Made by a program: the position numbers and the translations under genes | Assembly (NCBI GenBank): GCA_016787705.1 | Contig: JAEUTP010000008.1 | Location: 434,001 to 498,000, forward strand | Length of the DNA stretch: 64,000 nt | Origin: Bacteroidia bacterium | GTDB taxonomy: Bacteria; Bacteroidota; Bacteroidia; B-17B0; Aurantibacillaceae | Direction of reading: 5' to 3' | The notes under the pieces: model-generated | The model's input: the letters and a program-made list of their open reading frames with translations, nothing else | Databases searched by the model: none | Told to the model about the DNA's origin: nothing | Part shown: positions 1-9,235 of the stretch, piece after piece | Position numbering within the stretch: the stretch's first letter is position 1 | Layout of the letters: each line of letters begins with the position of its first letter

Positions 1-109
1 TCTCTCTATCCATAGTAATTCGCCATGTTTGCACTTTTGGGCATTCCCAAAAAACACACTGATGGAAGGTTTGTCGCTCAGGCACCCAGCCCTCATTAGG
101 TTGAGCCAT
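1..109 (-). CDS. Partial unknown protein, start only
   Basis: An open frame begins at an ATG (109-107) that overlaps the last 14 nt of the upstream kinase gene and stays open to the window edge (36 codons seen). The visible start reads MAQPNEGWVPERQTFHQC and contains two cysteines; no family is recognised. The overlap with the kinase stop suggests translational coupling and a shared transcript. It could be chance, because only 36 codons are visible. Confidence 0.4.
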   Translation of the reverse strand, partial: MAQPNEGWVPERQTFHQCVFWECPKVQTWRITMDRE

Positions 110-3100
110 GTTTATGCTTTAAAAATTCAAGATAAAAAATTGTGCCATTATTTATTTCAGAGTCAAACCAAACTTTACCATCAAAGCCCTGCATTATATT
201 TTTTACCATTGCCAAACCTAAACCCGAACCTGTATTTTTGGTAGTAAAATTGGGTGTAAACAGTTTTTGTTTCAGATTATCATTAATACCGATACCGTTA
301 TCTTTTATTGAAATAATAACAGAATCTTCACTTTCTTTCATCTCAATTTCAATTTTAGGTTCTGTTTTTTCATCTAAAGCCTGTACTGCATTTTTTAAAA
401 TATTATTAAATACACGCAGCGCCTGGTCTTTATCACCTTGCACTAAAATTTCGTTTTTTGAAATATGATTTATAATGGAAATGTTTTTATGGTTCTCAAA
501 AGTTAATTCAGATGTTTTAATGATCTCAAACAGGTTAATACGTTGTAAATTTGTTTTCGGGAATTTTGCAAAACTGCTAAACTCATTGGCAATTGTGGCA
601 AGCGAGTCTATCTGCTCAATAATACCTGCACTTGCTTTTTCAAATTTCTCTTTAAAATCATTCGGATTGTTTTTCATTAAATGCTGCAGATATTGTAAAT
701 TTAATTTCATAGGTGTTAACGGATTTTTAATTTCATGTGCCACCTGTTTAGCCATTTCACGCCACGCACTTTCACGCTCACTTTGCGCTAAAAGATTAGC
801 ACTCTCTTCCAGTTTCACCAGCATTTGATTGTATTCGCTTACTAGTTTTCCGATCTCATCATTACTCTGCCATTTAATTTTTTCGTTCTGTTTTCCTAAA
901 GTAATATTTGCAATTTGTTGTTTTATTAATTGAAGTGGTCGTGTAATATATCCCGCTAAAATTAAACCTGAAAGAATACTAATTACAAACAAAATTACGT
1001 ACACGTTTATAAAAGCGCTTATAATGCCCGATAATTCATTTACAAGATCGGCCTGTTTTGCATAATAAGGTAAATTCACAAAACCAATCAATTCTTTTTT
1101 GTTGTTAAATAAAGGGGTATATAATGATAAATAATTTAGTTCGCCAGCCTTTTCATTTACACTTGTGGCTGATGTTCTGTTCTCTTTCAAGTCGGCGTAA
1201 GCCTTTGGATTAACAAGCGCCGCAGCCAAACCCAAGTCATATAAACGGGGTTCGCTGGTATGAAACAATCTTCCTTTTTTTCCAAACAAGCTTATATCGG
1301 TGCTGAATAAATGAGCGTACTCTTTTAGCTTTAAATTCACCAATTCTTTTTGTGTTGGATCGAACATTTCTGCCGGTGTAAATTGCGTGGCTAATTCATT
1401 AATAATGGTTTGTGTTTTTTCCTGCAATTGTTTTATATTATCGGCTTCAAACTGATTAGAAACAAGCCTTGCAGAAGTTAAACCAACAGCAGAAATAGCA
1501 AGTAAAAGCAGGATAATAATAATAGCCTGAATACGACGTGTAAACGACGAAGATTTGAAACGCGATGTAAATATCAAACCATAAATAAAATAACTGCAAT
1601 AGCTTATGAAAGAAAAAAACAAGAACAAATAAGAGTTGTATGTAAAATAATAATCTCCATTTTTCTTTTTTTGACTAATGATGATTTGTGTTTCTTCATC
1701 AGGGTTAAAAAAGTAATGCATGTAATCAGGATTTGTTTTTGTAAGCGCTAGTGAATCACTTTCAAAATAAGGATAATTAAATTCGCCATAACGGCTGGAT
1801 ATTTGCCCTGCACGGTATACAGCATGACTGAATTTTTTTAATTTATCGGGTTTTTGCTGCGACTGATCCAATAACAGATCCGGAAAACTTCCTAACTCTT
1901 CAAATTGTTTTGGTTCTAAACGTACATAAAGATTTTTTGAACTTAACGGTATTTTGCCAATATAACGCGAGTTTTTTTTATGATTTGCAATAAAAAAGAA
2001 ATTCTTTGAAACAGAATCTGTCTCCTTATATTTTACCTGGTCTTCAAAAAAGCCTTCATTTAAAAGTATGGGATCTTTGGTTGGCAATAAAGGCTTACAA
2101 TCCTTGTCAAATAGAGACACCTCAACGTTATAACGATTAAAATAACCGCCAAAATATTTTTGTTTTAATAGCTGTTCGACTTCTTTTTCGCTGTTGGGTA
2201 AAAAGTCGATCAATATTTTTAATTTTTCATCGTTAATTATTTTATCAGGCAAATTAGTAAATTCACTTTCAAGAATAGCATCTTTACGTTCGCTTAAATT
2301 AAATGATAATAAGCCAAGGTCGGATCTTTGATTTTGAATAATGTAAAAATTAAAGAATAAAGATGTAATAACAGACATGATAAGTATCTGAAAGCCCAAT
2401 CCTAAAGAGTTTCGCGAGTATCCGGCCCTTGTTAAAACAAACATTGGCAAAGCAAATATAAGCAACCAATAATTTTCGAAAAGATTTGTATAATTAAATA
2501 TTAATTGAATAAAAAGACAAATAGAAAAAAGAATTCCGCTAAAAAAAAGCAGATCATTAATATATTTTCCGGTAAAAAAACCAATAAATCTGTGTATAAA
2601 AACAAACCCTGCAAGGCAATAACAGATTAAAGCAAATAAAGCAATGAAGGCAGGAAATTTAATGCTGAAAATGCTTAAAAAATCGAAGTTAAGGGTAGAA
2701 TTACTTACTAAACTTTTAACACCATTATTAAATTGAACCACAACAAACCCAATAGCCATGCACAAGAAAATGATCCATAAATAATTAGAAATTTTATTGG
2801 CGCTTCGTTGAATTTTAAAATTAAAAAGTACAGCAATAAATAATAAAATAACAGAATTAAATAAAATATCGCCAAGGTAAGAGTTGATGAAGGAATCGGC
2901 ATTACCAAATAATTGTACATCGTACAAAACACTTTGGTAAAAAAATGCCGGCCATTTTAACCAAATCATTAATACTCTGAAAGCCATGATAGCAAATAGC
3001 CACACAAATAAGCGCAATCCTTGTGATTTTTCTTTTACAGCCAGTAAACTGCAGATCAGGATCAGAATAAACCCTACGAAAAACAATGTAAAACAAATAT

Positions 3101-3704
3101 TGCTAACCGATACTGAGTGATAAAGCGTTTCATTTCCGGCAAGATAAAATAAGATCTGACCATTTAAGCTCACTGCGTTTTCTTTAGGGCCTGTTGCGGC
3201 AATATCAAGCTCTTTCGAAATGCCGGTCCAGTTAGTGAAACTGTTTTTCAGGTAATTATTTTGCAGATTATAATTTGGCTTTACAAGGCATAATGCAAGC
3301 GCAAATGTATTTTTCTTTTGCAGTTTAAAATATAAATATCGCCCTTGTTTTAATGTGGCAATACCAAATTCTTTTTCGAAATTAGTTTTGTTATAAGCAA
3401 AGGGAATTTGCGCATTGTTCCAGTAAAGCAGGCTATCATTCTTGAAGTAATAAACACCTATGTTTTCTTGCTTATAAAGATCTTCAAATTCTACTCTGCG
3501 TCTTGTTAAACTATCGTTTAACAAAAGGTTAAGTATCTCTTTTGAGCGTTCTTGCTTTTCGCTAATCTTTTTTTGTGAGTTAAGAGCTATCTGGTTAATT
3601 GAATATGAAAAACGGTTATTTAGTATAGCGGCACCCAGCATTAAAATAACACTGAACACCAGTAGAATGTAATAAATTTTACCTTTTTGCATTAACCATA
3701 GCAA
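96..3704 (-). CDS. NtrY-like membrane sensor histidine kinase
   Basis: This is an inner-membrane sensor kinase of 1202 aa. The N-terminal two thirds hold about a dozen hydrophobic segments and two long extracytoplasmic stretches, so the sensor part is far larger than usual. Near residue 900 a last membrane segment leads into a HAMP-like linker, then a HisKA domain with HEIKNP (His at about 990) and a HATPase_c domain with N-box NNILKNAVQA, DNGIG and GSGLGLA. This order is typical of NtrY-type kinases. It would phosphorylate a response regulator that is not in the window. The divergent neighbour at 3797 shares the 92-bp intergenic region. The ligand cannot be inferred. Confidence 0.88.
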   Translation of the reverse strand: MLWLMQKGKIYYILLVFSVILMLGAAILNNRFSYSINQIALNSQKKISEKQERSKEILNLLLNDSLTRRRVEFEDLYKQENIGVYYFKNDSLLYWNNAQIPFAYNKTNFEKEFGIATLKQGRYLYFKLQKKNTFALALCLVKPNYNLQNNYLKNSFTNWTGISKELDIAATGPKENAVSLNGQILFYLAGNETLYHSVSVSNICFTLFFVGFILILICSLLAVKEKSQGLRLFVWLFAIMAFRVLMIWLKWPAFFYQSVLYDVQLFGNADSFINSYLGDILFNSVILLFIAVLFNFKIQRSANKISNYLWIIFLCMAIGFVVVQFNNGVKSLVSNSTLNFDFLSIFSIKFPAFIALFALICYCLAGFVFIHRFIGFFTGKYINDLLFFSGILFSICLFIQLIFNYTNLFENYWLLIFALPMFVLTRAGYSRNSLGLGFQILIMSVITSLFFNFYIIQNQRSDLGLLSFNLSERKDAILESEFTNLPDKIINDEKLKILIDFLPNSEKEVEQLLKQKYFGGYFNRYNVEVSLFDKDCKPLLPTKDPILLNEGFFEDQVKYKETDSVSKNFFFIANHKKNSRYIGKIPLSSKNLYVRLEPKQFEELGSFPDLLLDQSQQKPDKLKKFSHAVYRAGQISSRYGEFNYPYFESDSLALTKTNPDYMHYFFNPDEETQIIISQKKKNGDYYFTYNSYLFLFFSFISYCSYFIYGLIFTSRFKSSSFTRRIQAIIIILLLLAISAVGLTSARLVSNQFEADNIKQLQEKTQTIINELATQFTPAEMFDPTQKELVNLKLKEYAHLFSTDISLFGKKGRLFHTSEPRLYDLGLAAALVNPKAYADLKENRTSATSVNEKAGELNYLSLYTPLFNNKKELIGFVNLPYYAKQADLVNELSGIISAFINVYVILFVISILSGLILAGYITRPLQLIKQQIANITLGKQNEKIKWQSNDEIGKLVSEYNQMLVKLEESANLLAQSERESAWREMAKQVAHEIKNPLTPMKLNLQYLQHLMKNNPNDFKEKFEKASAGIIEQIDSLATIANEFSSFAKFPKTNLQRINLFEIIKTSELTFENHKNISIINHISKNEILVQGDKDQALRVFNNILKNAVQALDEKTEPKIEIEMKESEDSVIISIKDNGIGINDNLKQKLFTPNFTTKNTGSGLGLAMVKNIMQGFDGKVWFDSEINNGTIFYLEFLKHKHGST

Positions 3705-3765
3705 AATAGTAAAAAAACCCTTATCCTATTAGCTTTTTATATTTTTTTTACAATCAATTTGCGTT

Positions 3766-3773
3766 TATATTTG
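3766..3773 (+). promoter_or_regulatory. Putative -7 box upstream of TMTC-like gene
   Basis: TATATTTG matches the Bacteroidota -7 consensus TAnnTTTG exactly and lies 23 nt before the ATG at 3797. No TTG sits at the expected -33 spacing, so only half the promoter is supported. Confidence 0.35.
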
Positions 3774-3796
3774 TATTTTGCAGATATTTTTTAATT

Positions 3797-6511
3797 ATGG
3801 CACAACCAACAAAGCAACCTACTTTTCCGGAGTTAACTCAATCTTTTAAATATTTTTCTTTTTTAACCCATAAACTGGCAATGGTTATTATTGGCATTGT
3901 TGGTTTTACATTTTACATTACCTCAATTAATGGCGAGTATGCATTGGATGATGGTATTATTATTCATCAAAACGATCACGTAATTAAAGGTGTGCGCGGT
4001 ATTACCGGCATTTTAACGAAAGATGCCTATGAAAGTTTTTATCGTCGCATGTGTGCCACCGATCAGTTAGCCGGTGGCCGTTACCGTCCCCTGTCGGTTG
4101 TAAGCTTTGCCATTGAACAGGAAATTATAGGTTCTTACCGAACAGGTTTATATTTGAAAGTTGAAGACTCAAACAAGAACGGAGTATTGGATAAAGGTCT
4201 TGTAAATTATACTTCACCTTGTGGCAGACCCGAAACCAATTATGAATATAATGATTTTGTTGATTTGAACAACGATGGTGTTGCACAGCAAAACGAGTGT
4301 TACAACTGTTGGGATCTTGATAAAGATTTTAAAAACGATTCGGATGAAGATCTTAACGTAGACGGTGTGTTTAATGAAGTAGATTGCCAGGTGTATGGAG
4401 CCAACGTGCGTCACTTCAACAACATTTGGACTTTTGCATTAGGCTGTGTGTTTTTATACTTGGTTTTTTCGCGTTACTTTTTTCGCAACAACCAGGATCT
4501 TGCCTTTTTAGCCGCTTTATTATTTACAATGCATCCTATTCACTCAGAGGCTATCGCTAACGTAAAAAGTCGTGACGAGATCTTTTCACTTATTTTCGTT
4601 TCACTTACTTTTCTATACTCGTTTAAGTACCTCGAGTCAAGAAAGATATGGGATCTTGTTTGGGCATCGCTTATGTTCTTATTGGCGTTATTATCAAAAG
4701 AGTACGCTATCATGCTTCTTGTATTAGTGCCCCTGGCTGTGTATACTTTTACCGATAACGACGTTTATAAACAACACATTAATACAAAATTGGTTTATAA
4801 GATTATTGCAGGCTTATGCGTTGCTATAATTATGGCTTTTGTACACAAAGGTGTTATTAATTCGATTTTTGATGCTGATGGAAGCGGAGGTGGAAGTAAA
4901 CTTGTTACCCGTGGATTAAGTTTTGTTTTATGGGCTGGCCTTACTTACGCTGCTGTTAATTTTATTGATAAGTCGCCACGATTTAGCGGTTTAGGTAAAT
5001 TTAATTTTAATATTGATGTTAAAGCTATTTTAATTATTGCCATCGCCTTTGTGGCCTGTGCCGGGTTTATGCTTTTCATAAAATACAAATTCGACACTAA
5101 GGTTCCAGCTCCTACAACACCTACAAAAGCATTCTGGGCTTTCCCGTTTCTTTATGTAATTTTTATTTTTATTGGTATAAGTAAAGCAATGAAAGAAAAT
5201 AAATTTATAAGCTTAATGAGTTGGTTTGCATTTATCATGTTGTTCTATCTTGGCATGCGTTTGGTTGCGGTTAAATTAAAACCAGGTGTGCCTGATACTG
5301 AGATCTTAAACAATCCTTACTTATTGGCAAATGAACAGGAGCGTTTTTGTACTAAAGGTTTTGTATTATTAAAATATTTTATTTTACAATGTTTCCCTCA
5401 TCCGTTATCATCCGATTATTCTTACAACACTATTGAATACCGCCATTTTACAAGTTGGGATTTTATAGTTTCGTTTGTTTTCCATTTAGGGCTTCTATTT
5501 GCAGGTATCTTCTTAACACTTAAACGTCACATTATTGGTTTTTGCATTATGGTATATATCTTATTCGCATTGTTGATCAGTAACGTTTTAATGGATGTAG
5601 GTGCTACTATGGGTGAACGTCTGATCTTCCACTCTAATATCGGTTTCTGTATTGCCGCAGCTTACTTTATTTTAAAAGGATTTGATGCGTTGGCCACAAT
5701 TAACTTTAATGTTAAGCGTGCAGTTTTAGTAGTAATTGTTTTAGTGGTTGGTTTTTTATTCGGCTGCAAAACCTGGGAGCGTAATTATGATTGGAAGAAT
5801 GATGTAACACTTTTCCTGAAAGATGTAAACACAATGCCAAACTCTGTGTTGGTACTAGGAAATGCCGGTGCACGTTGGGTTGATCTTGCTGATACAAAAG
5901 AAATTACCGGCATTAATGTACCGGGCCAGGATTCTACAAAATACAACGATTATAACGGTACACTTCATATCACCGATGAAGAAGTAAAAGAGGGTGGCTA
6001 CGCATCAAGAAGAGATGCCGCACTTTATAAAGGAATTGGTTTCTTAAAACATGCTATTGAATTGCACCCACGTTACGTAAACGGCTATTTAAATCTAGGT
6101 TTAGCCTATTTTAAATTAAGAAAAGATTTTGAAGCGCTTTATTATTGGAAAAATGCTGAGCGCTTGTACCCAAACAATCCGTACTTAAGAAATTATTACA
6201 TTGTGTATTACAATGATCTTAAGAACCGCGGCGCTACAGCCTTTAATCGTGGCAGAATGGATTCTGCGGCTATTGCTTATAGAAAATGTACTTTACTGGA
6301 TCCGTATAATCCTGAAGGTTGGTATAATTTAGGTGGGGCATATTTTAACAGTCAAAAATATGTTAAGGCTAAAGAATGTTGGGATCGTGCTTTACAGCTA
6401 AATCCTAATTATACCGAAGTTAAACGTGTAATGCCAATGATCACACCACAAATGTTAGGCCAGGCTCCTGTAACAAGTGTGGTAACATTGCCAACACCGG
6501 TTAAAAATTAA
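3797..6511 (+). CDS. TMTC-like membrane glycosyltransferase with C-terminal TPRs
   Basis: A 904-aa multi-pass membrane protein. After the first membrane segment (about 29-43) comes a long extracytoplasmic loop. The motif HPIHSEAIANVKSRDE at about 247-262 is the hallmark of TMTC-type (GT-C) mannosyltransferases. About ten further membrane helices follow, then at least three TPR-like repeats (about 690-880). The likely role is transfer of a sugar from a lipid carrier to an extracytoplasmic protein or glycan. The loop at 120-200 contains three acidic DxNxDG-type loops (Asp124, Asp156, Asp185) and four cysteines, which I do not know from this family. The cupin ORF starts within its stop codon. 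Confidence 0.8.
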   Translation: MAQPTKQPTFPELTQSFKYFSFLTHKLAMVIIGIVGFTFYITSINGEYALDDGIIIHQNDHVIKGVRGITGILTKDAYESFYRRMCATDQLAGGRYRPLSVVSFAIEQEIIGSYRTGLYLKVEDSNKNGVLDKGLVNYTSPCGRPETNYEYNDFVDLNNDGVAQQNECYNCWDLDKDFKNDSDEDLNVDGVFNEVDCQVYGANVRHFNNIWTFALGCVFLYLVFSRYFFRNNQDLAFLAALLFTMHPIHSEAIANVKSRDEIFSLIFVSLTFLYSFKYLESRKIWDLVWASLMFLLALLSKEYAIMLLVLVPLAVYTFTDNDVYKQHINTKLVYKIIAGLCVAIIMAFVHKGVINSIFDADGSGGGSKLVTRGLSFVLWAGLTYAAVNFIDKSPRFSGLGKFNFNIDVKAILIIAIAFVACAGFMLFIKYKFDTKVPAPTTPTKAFWAFPFLYVIFIFIGISKAMKENKFISLMSWFAFIMLFYLGMRLVAVKLKPGVPDTEILNNPYLLANEQERFCTKGFVLLKYFILQCFPHPLSSDYSYNTIEYRHFTSWDFIVSFVFHLGLLFAGIFLTLKRHIIGFCIMVYILFALLISNVLMDVGATMGERLIFHSNIGFCIAAAYFILKGFDALATINFNVKRAVLVVIVLVVGFLFGCKTWERNYDWKNDVTLFLKDVNTMPNSVLVLGNAGARWVDLADTKEITGINVPGQDSTKYNDYNGTLHITDEEVKEGGYASRRDAALYKGIGFLKHAIELHPRYVNGYLNLGLAYFKLRKDFEALYYWKNAERLYPNNPYLRNYYIVYYNDLKNRGATAFNRGRMDSAAIAYRKCTLLDPYNPEGWYNLGGAYFNSQKYVKAKECWDRALQLNPNYTEVKRVMPMITPQMLGQAPVTSVVTLPTPVKN

Positions 6512-6912
6512 TGCGTTACCGGTTAATTATATTTTTAACGGTTTGCTTTTGTTCTGTCAATTCGCAAACCGTTATTAATTTAGATACTTTAACACTTCCG
6601 GCAAAAACAGAAAATATTTTTAACCGATCTTTGTTTAACGATAGCCTGGCAAGTAGCTTTTGTATCATCATTAAAAATGAAGTAAAGGCGCATAAACATC
6701 AATACCATAGTGAGCATGTTTATGTAATGGAAGGCGAAGCGCAGATGCGTTTAGGAGAAAAAACAATTAAAATTAAAAAAGGTGATTTTGTGTTTATTCC
6801 AAAAAATACAATTCACGCGGTTAAAACAACAAGTAAATACCCTTTAAAAGTTATAAGCATACAAGCGCCTTTGTTTGACGGAAAAGACAGGATTATTACA
6901 GAAGAAAAATGA
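6511..6912 (+). CDS. Secreted cupin-domain protein
   Basis: A 133-aa protein with an N-terminal signal peptide (MRYRLIIFLTVCFCSVNSQ) followed by one small cupin barrel. Metal-binding residues are visible as HKHQYHSEH followed by Glu and a later His in IPKNTIHAV, the usual cupin-2 pattern. It is probably a periplasmic or surface metal-binding beta-barrel; the substrate is unknown. The start ATG shares an A with the preceding stop (TAATG), and the next gene starts inside its own stop (ATGA), so three genes form one translationally coupled unit. Confidence 0.75.
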   Translation: MRYRLIIFLTVCFCSVNSQTVINLDTLTLPAKTENIFNRSLFNDSLASSFCIIIKNEVKAHKHQYHSEHVYVMEGEAQMRLGEKTIKIKKGDFVFIPKNTIHAVKTTSKYPLKVISIQAPLFDGKDRIITEEK

Positions 6913-8978
6913 AAAAGATCTTATTATTTATAACAGCATTTGTTTTTAATGCAAATTTATTTTCACAAACACTATTCAGCAATAGTTTTGGAAACATTAG
7001 CCTGCAAACATATACCACTGCTTCAAGCTCTGTTCAATACACAACTATTCCTTCTGTTTTTACGATCATTAACGATGGGTATAAAAACAACATTGGTTCA
7101 GCAACAAATCCAAACAAGCCATTTAATGTACCAGCACTCAAAACAGAAGGTTGGGCGGTAGTTTATAATACTATTGAGAATGATACTTTTTTAGTAAGTA
7201 CCAGTTGGTTAGATACAACGGCAACGGTTGACAGATGGATAATAACCCCTTCAGTTACAAATATTACCGCTAATACGGTTTTAACCTGGTTGGCAAAAAG
7301 TCCTGATGGAAATTACAAAGAAAGTTATTTGGTGTACGGCACAAACAAAACAGGCACATTAAGTCCGTTAGATTTTAATCTTGCCAATCAATTATATTTC
7401 AACAGTTCTGAAAATAATACATGGACAAGACGCTCTGTAAGTCTTGGCAGCTTTGCCGGACAAACTTTACGTTTTGCCTTTCGCGATAATTCAAACAGCA
7501 AATATCAGTTATGGATAGATGATATTGAGTTTCTTACATTGCCAACTAATTTAGATGCAGCATTGGCTTCTATTGAATCACCTAAATATGTTCTGACCAA
7601 TTCAAGTCAAATAATAAGTACAACCATTAATAATTTAAGCGCTGCCACTATTAATGCAGTTTCTATAAATTATCAAATAGGAAACTCTACAGTACAAACT
7701 GAAACAATTAATTTTAGTAACGGCATTGGCTATAAGCAATCGGCCACGGCAACATTTGCGCTACCGTATAATATAAGCACCACAGGTAATTACAAATTAA
7801 AAACCTGGATAAGTACTGTAAATGGAGTCCAGGATCAAAATCAATTAAATGATACATCATTTACATTCATAACTGTTCAAGGTTCAGCGCCCAAAAAATC
7901 GGTGCTGGTTGAGCAATTTGTGAGTGCTTTTGACGGTGAATGTTCAGGCGCGCAGGAAAGGATCTTATCAAAACAAAACGATTCGGTAATAGTTGTAAAT
8001 GTTCATGATCTCGATTCTTTAAAAGAAGCTAATTCAATCGGCCTTATTTTGGCCTACAAAAAAACAACGGCTACCACTATGGTAGACAGGGCTTTGTATT
8101 CAAACCCCGGAACCATTGCCGCAGCTTACACTTACCAGGATAGTTTAATTTATAAACAATTACGTCAAATTTCTCCGGCTGCAATAAGCATTGTTAATAA
8201 AACATACAACCCTACAACTAAACAATTATCGTTTACATTAAAAGCCGATTTTGTTGGTGATGTAAAAGGTGATCTTAGGCTAAATGCTTACCTGACAGAA
8301 AATTTTGTTCACGGTCCGTGGAATGACGGCTCGGCAAACGGTTACAATCAATTAAACAATTATTACAATGTGCCATGGTCTGCTTATTATTTAAAGGGAA
8401 CGTATTCATCCTTATACGGTACTTATGTTTTAGATGGTAATCAATTTCAACATAACAATACATTAGTTTATTCTTTCGATGGTTCTTTTGGTAATTCCGG
8501 TTTAATCCCAACTGGCGGTGGCACGCAAAACCAATCGTATCAACAAACTTATACTTTAACTGTTCCTACAACAACAAATAATATAAATAAATACACTTCG
8601 GATAATTTATATATTGTTGGTTTTTTAGCAGAATACGATGCTGATATTACCAAAAGAACAGTATTAAATGTGGTAAAAGAAAAAGTAACAAGTAATAGTG
8701 AAACGCTGGGCATAAAAGAAAATAATGAAAAACTTATATTATCCGTTTATCCCAACCCATCAAACGGTACTATATATTTAAACAGTCAAAAAACGGTAAA
8801 TACCTACCATATTAAAGTGCTTAACCTTATGGGTAAATGTGTGTTTATGGATGAGCTTTTCCAGGTGGGAAATACAGCAACTATCAATATTTCACAGCTG
8901 AATAACGGCATTTATTTCCTTTCAGTAAGCTCAGAAACGGGCAATTTAACTGAAAAGATTGTTATACAAAAAAACTAA
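6909..8978 (+). CDS. T9SS-sorted secreted protein with Omp28-like domain
   Basis: A 689-aa exported protein. A signal peptide covers about 1-19. A jelly-roll region of the cleaved-adhesin/choice-of-anchor type covers about 20-190, ending in LWIDDIEF. An Omp28-like region follows from about 315 to 570. The last ~75 residues (SVYPNPSNGTIYLNS to KIVIQKN) are a type A type IX secretion sorting domain, so the protein is expected on the cell surface or released. Omp28 proteins often carry a CxxC thioredoxin-like motif at the start of the domain; here the equivalent reads FDGECSGAQERI with a single Cys. It is coupled to the cupin gene by an ATGA overlap. Confidence 0.85.
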   Translation: MKKILLFITAFVFNANLFSQTLFSNSFGNISLQTYTTASSSVQYTTIPSVFTIINDGYKNNIGSATNPNKPFNVPALKTEGWAVVYNTIENDTFLVSTSWLDTTATVDRWIITPSVTNITANTVLTWLAKSPDGNYKESYLVYGTNKTGTLSPLDFNLANQLYFNSSENNTWTRRSVSLGSFAGQTLRFAFRDNSNSKYQLWIDDIEFLTLPTNLDAALASIESPKYVLTNSSQIISTTINNLSAATINAVSINYQIGNSTVQTETINFSNGIGYKQSATATFALPYNISTTGNYKLKTWISTVNGVQDQNQLNDTSFTFITVQGSAPKKSVLVEQFVSAFDGECSGAQERILSKQNDSVIVVNVHDLDSLKEANSIGLILAYKKTTATTMVDRALYSNPGTIAAAYTYQDSLIYKQLRQISPAAISIVNKTYNPTTKQLSFTLKADFVGDVKGDLRLNAYLTENFVHGPWNDGSANGYNQLNNYYNVPWSAYYLKGTYSSLYGTYVLDGNQFQHNNTLVYSFDGSFGNSGLIPTGGGTQNQSYQQTYTLTVPTTTNNINKYTSDNLYIVGFLAEYDADITKRTVLNVVKEKVTSNSETLGIKENNEKLILSVYPNPSNGTIYLNSQKTVNTYHIKVLNLMGKCVFMDELFQVGNTATINISQLNNGIYFLSVSSETGNLTEKIVIQKN

Positions 8979-8984
8979 TATTAA

Positions 8985-9017
8985 TTTTGCCTGAATTTAA
9001 AAAAAGCACTATCTTTG
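8985..9017 (+). promoter_or_regulatory. Promoter of tRNA-Leu
   Basis: A full Bacteroidota-type promoter: -33 TTTTG at 8985-8989 and an exact -7 TATCTTTG at 9010-9017, spaced 20 bp, ending 14 nt before the tRNA. This is one of the clearest consensus promoters in the window. Confidence 0.75.
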
Positions 9018-9031
9018 ACATTCAAGATTAT

Positions 9032-9113
9032 GCGGATGTGGCGTAATTGGCAGCCGCACCAGACTTAGGATCTGGCGCCGCAAGGCGTGGGGGTTCGAGT
9101 CCCTTCATCCGCA
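9032..9113 (+). tRNA. tRNA-Leu(UAG)
   Basis: A complete cloverleaf can be folded: acceptor GCGGATG/CATCCGC, D stem GCG/CGC, anticodon stem CCAGA/TCTGG around a 7-nt loop with anticodon TAG (9066-9068), a long class II variable arm (CGCC/GGCG) and the TTCGAGT T-loop. The long variable arm fits leucine. CCA is not encoded after discriminator A9113. Confidence 0.95.
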
Positions 9114-9114
9114 C

Positions 9115-9146
9115 AAAAAACCTGAACGTTAAGTTCAGGTTTTTTT
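9115..9146 (+). terminator. Rho-independent terminator of tRNA-Leu
   Basis: Stem CCTGAAC (9121-9127) pairs with GTTCAGG (9133-9139) around a 5-nt loop. Six As precede it and seven Ts follow it. Confidence 0.85.
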
Positions 9147-9235
9147 GTTTTATAGATTTTTCATTTGCAAAACAAAAATCCATTCGTGCCAACTAAAATT
9201 CAAATTTCTACCTTGTAAATTCATAACTTTATACA

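Noticed and set aside
29..244. Plus-strand 71-aa frame at the left edge
   Set aside because: It lies antisense to the end of the kinase gene and to the partial minus-strand gene; no protein pattern.
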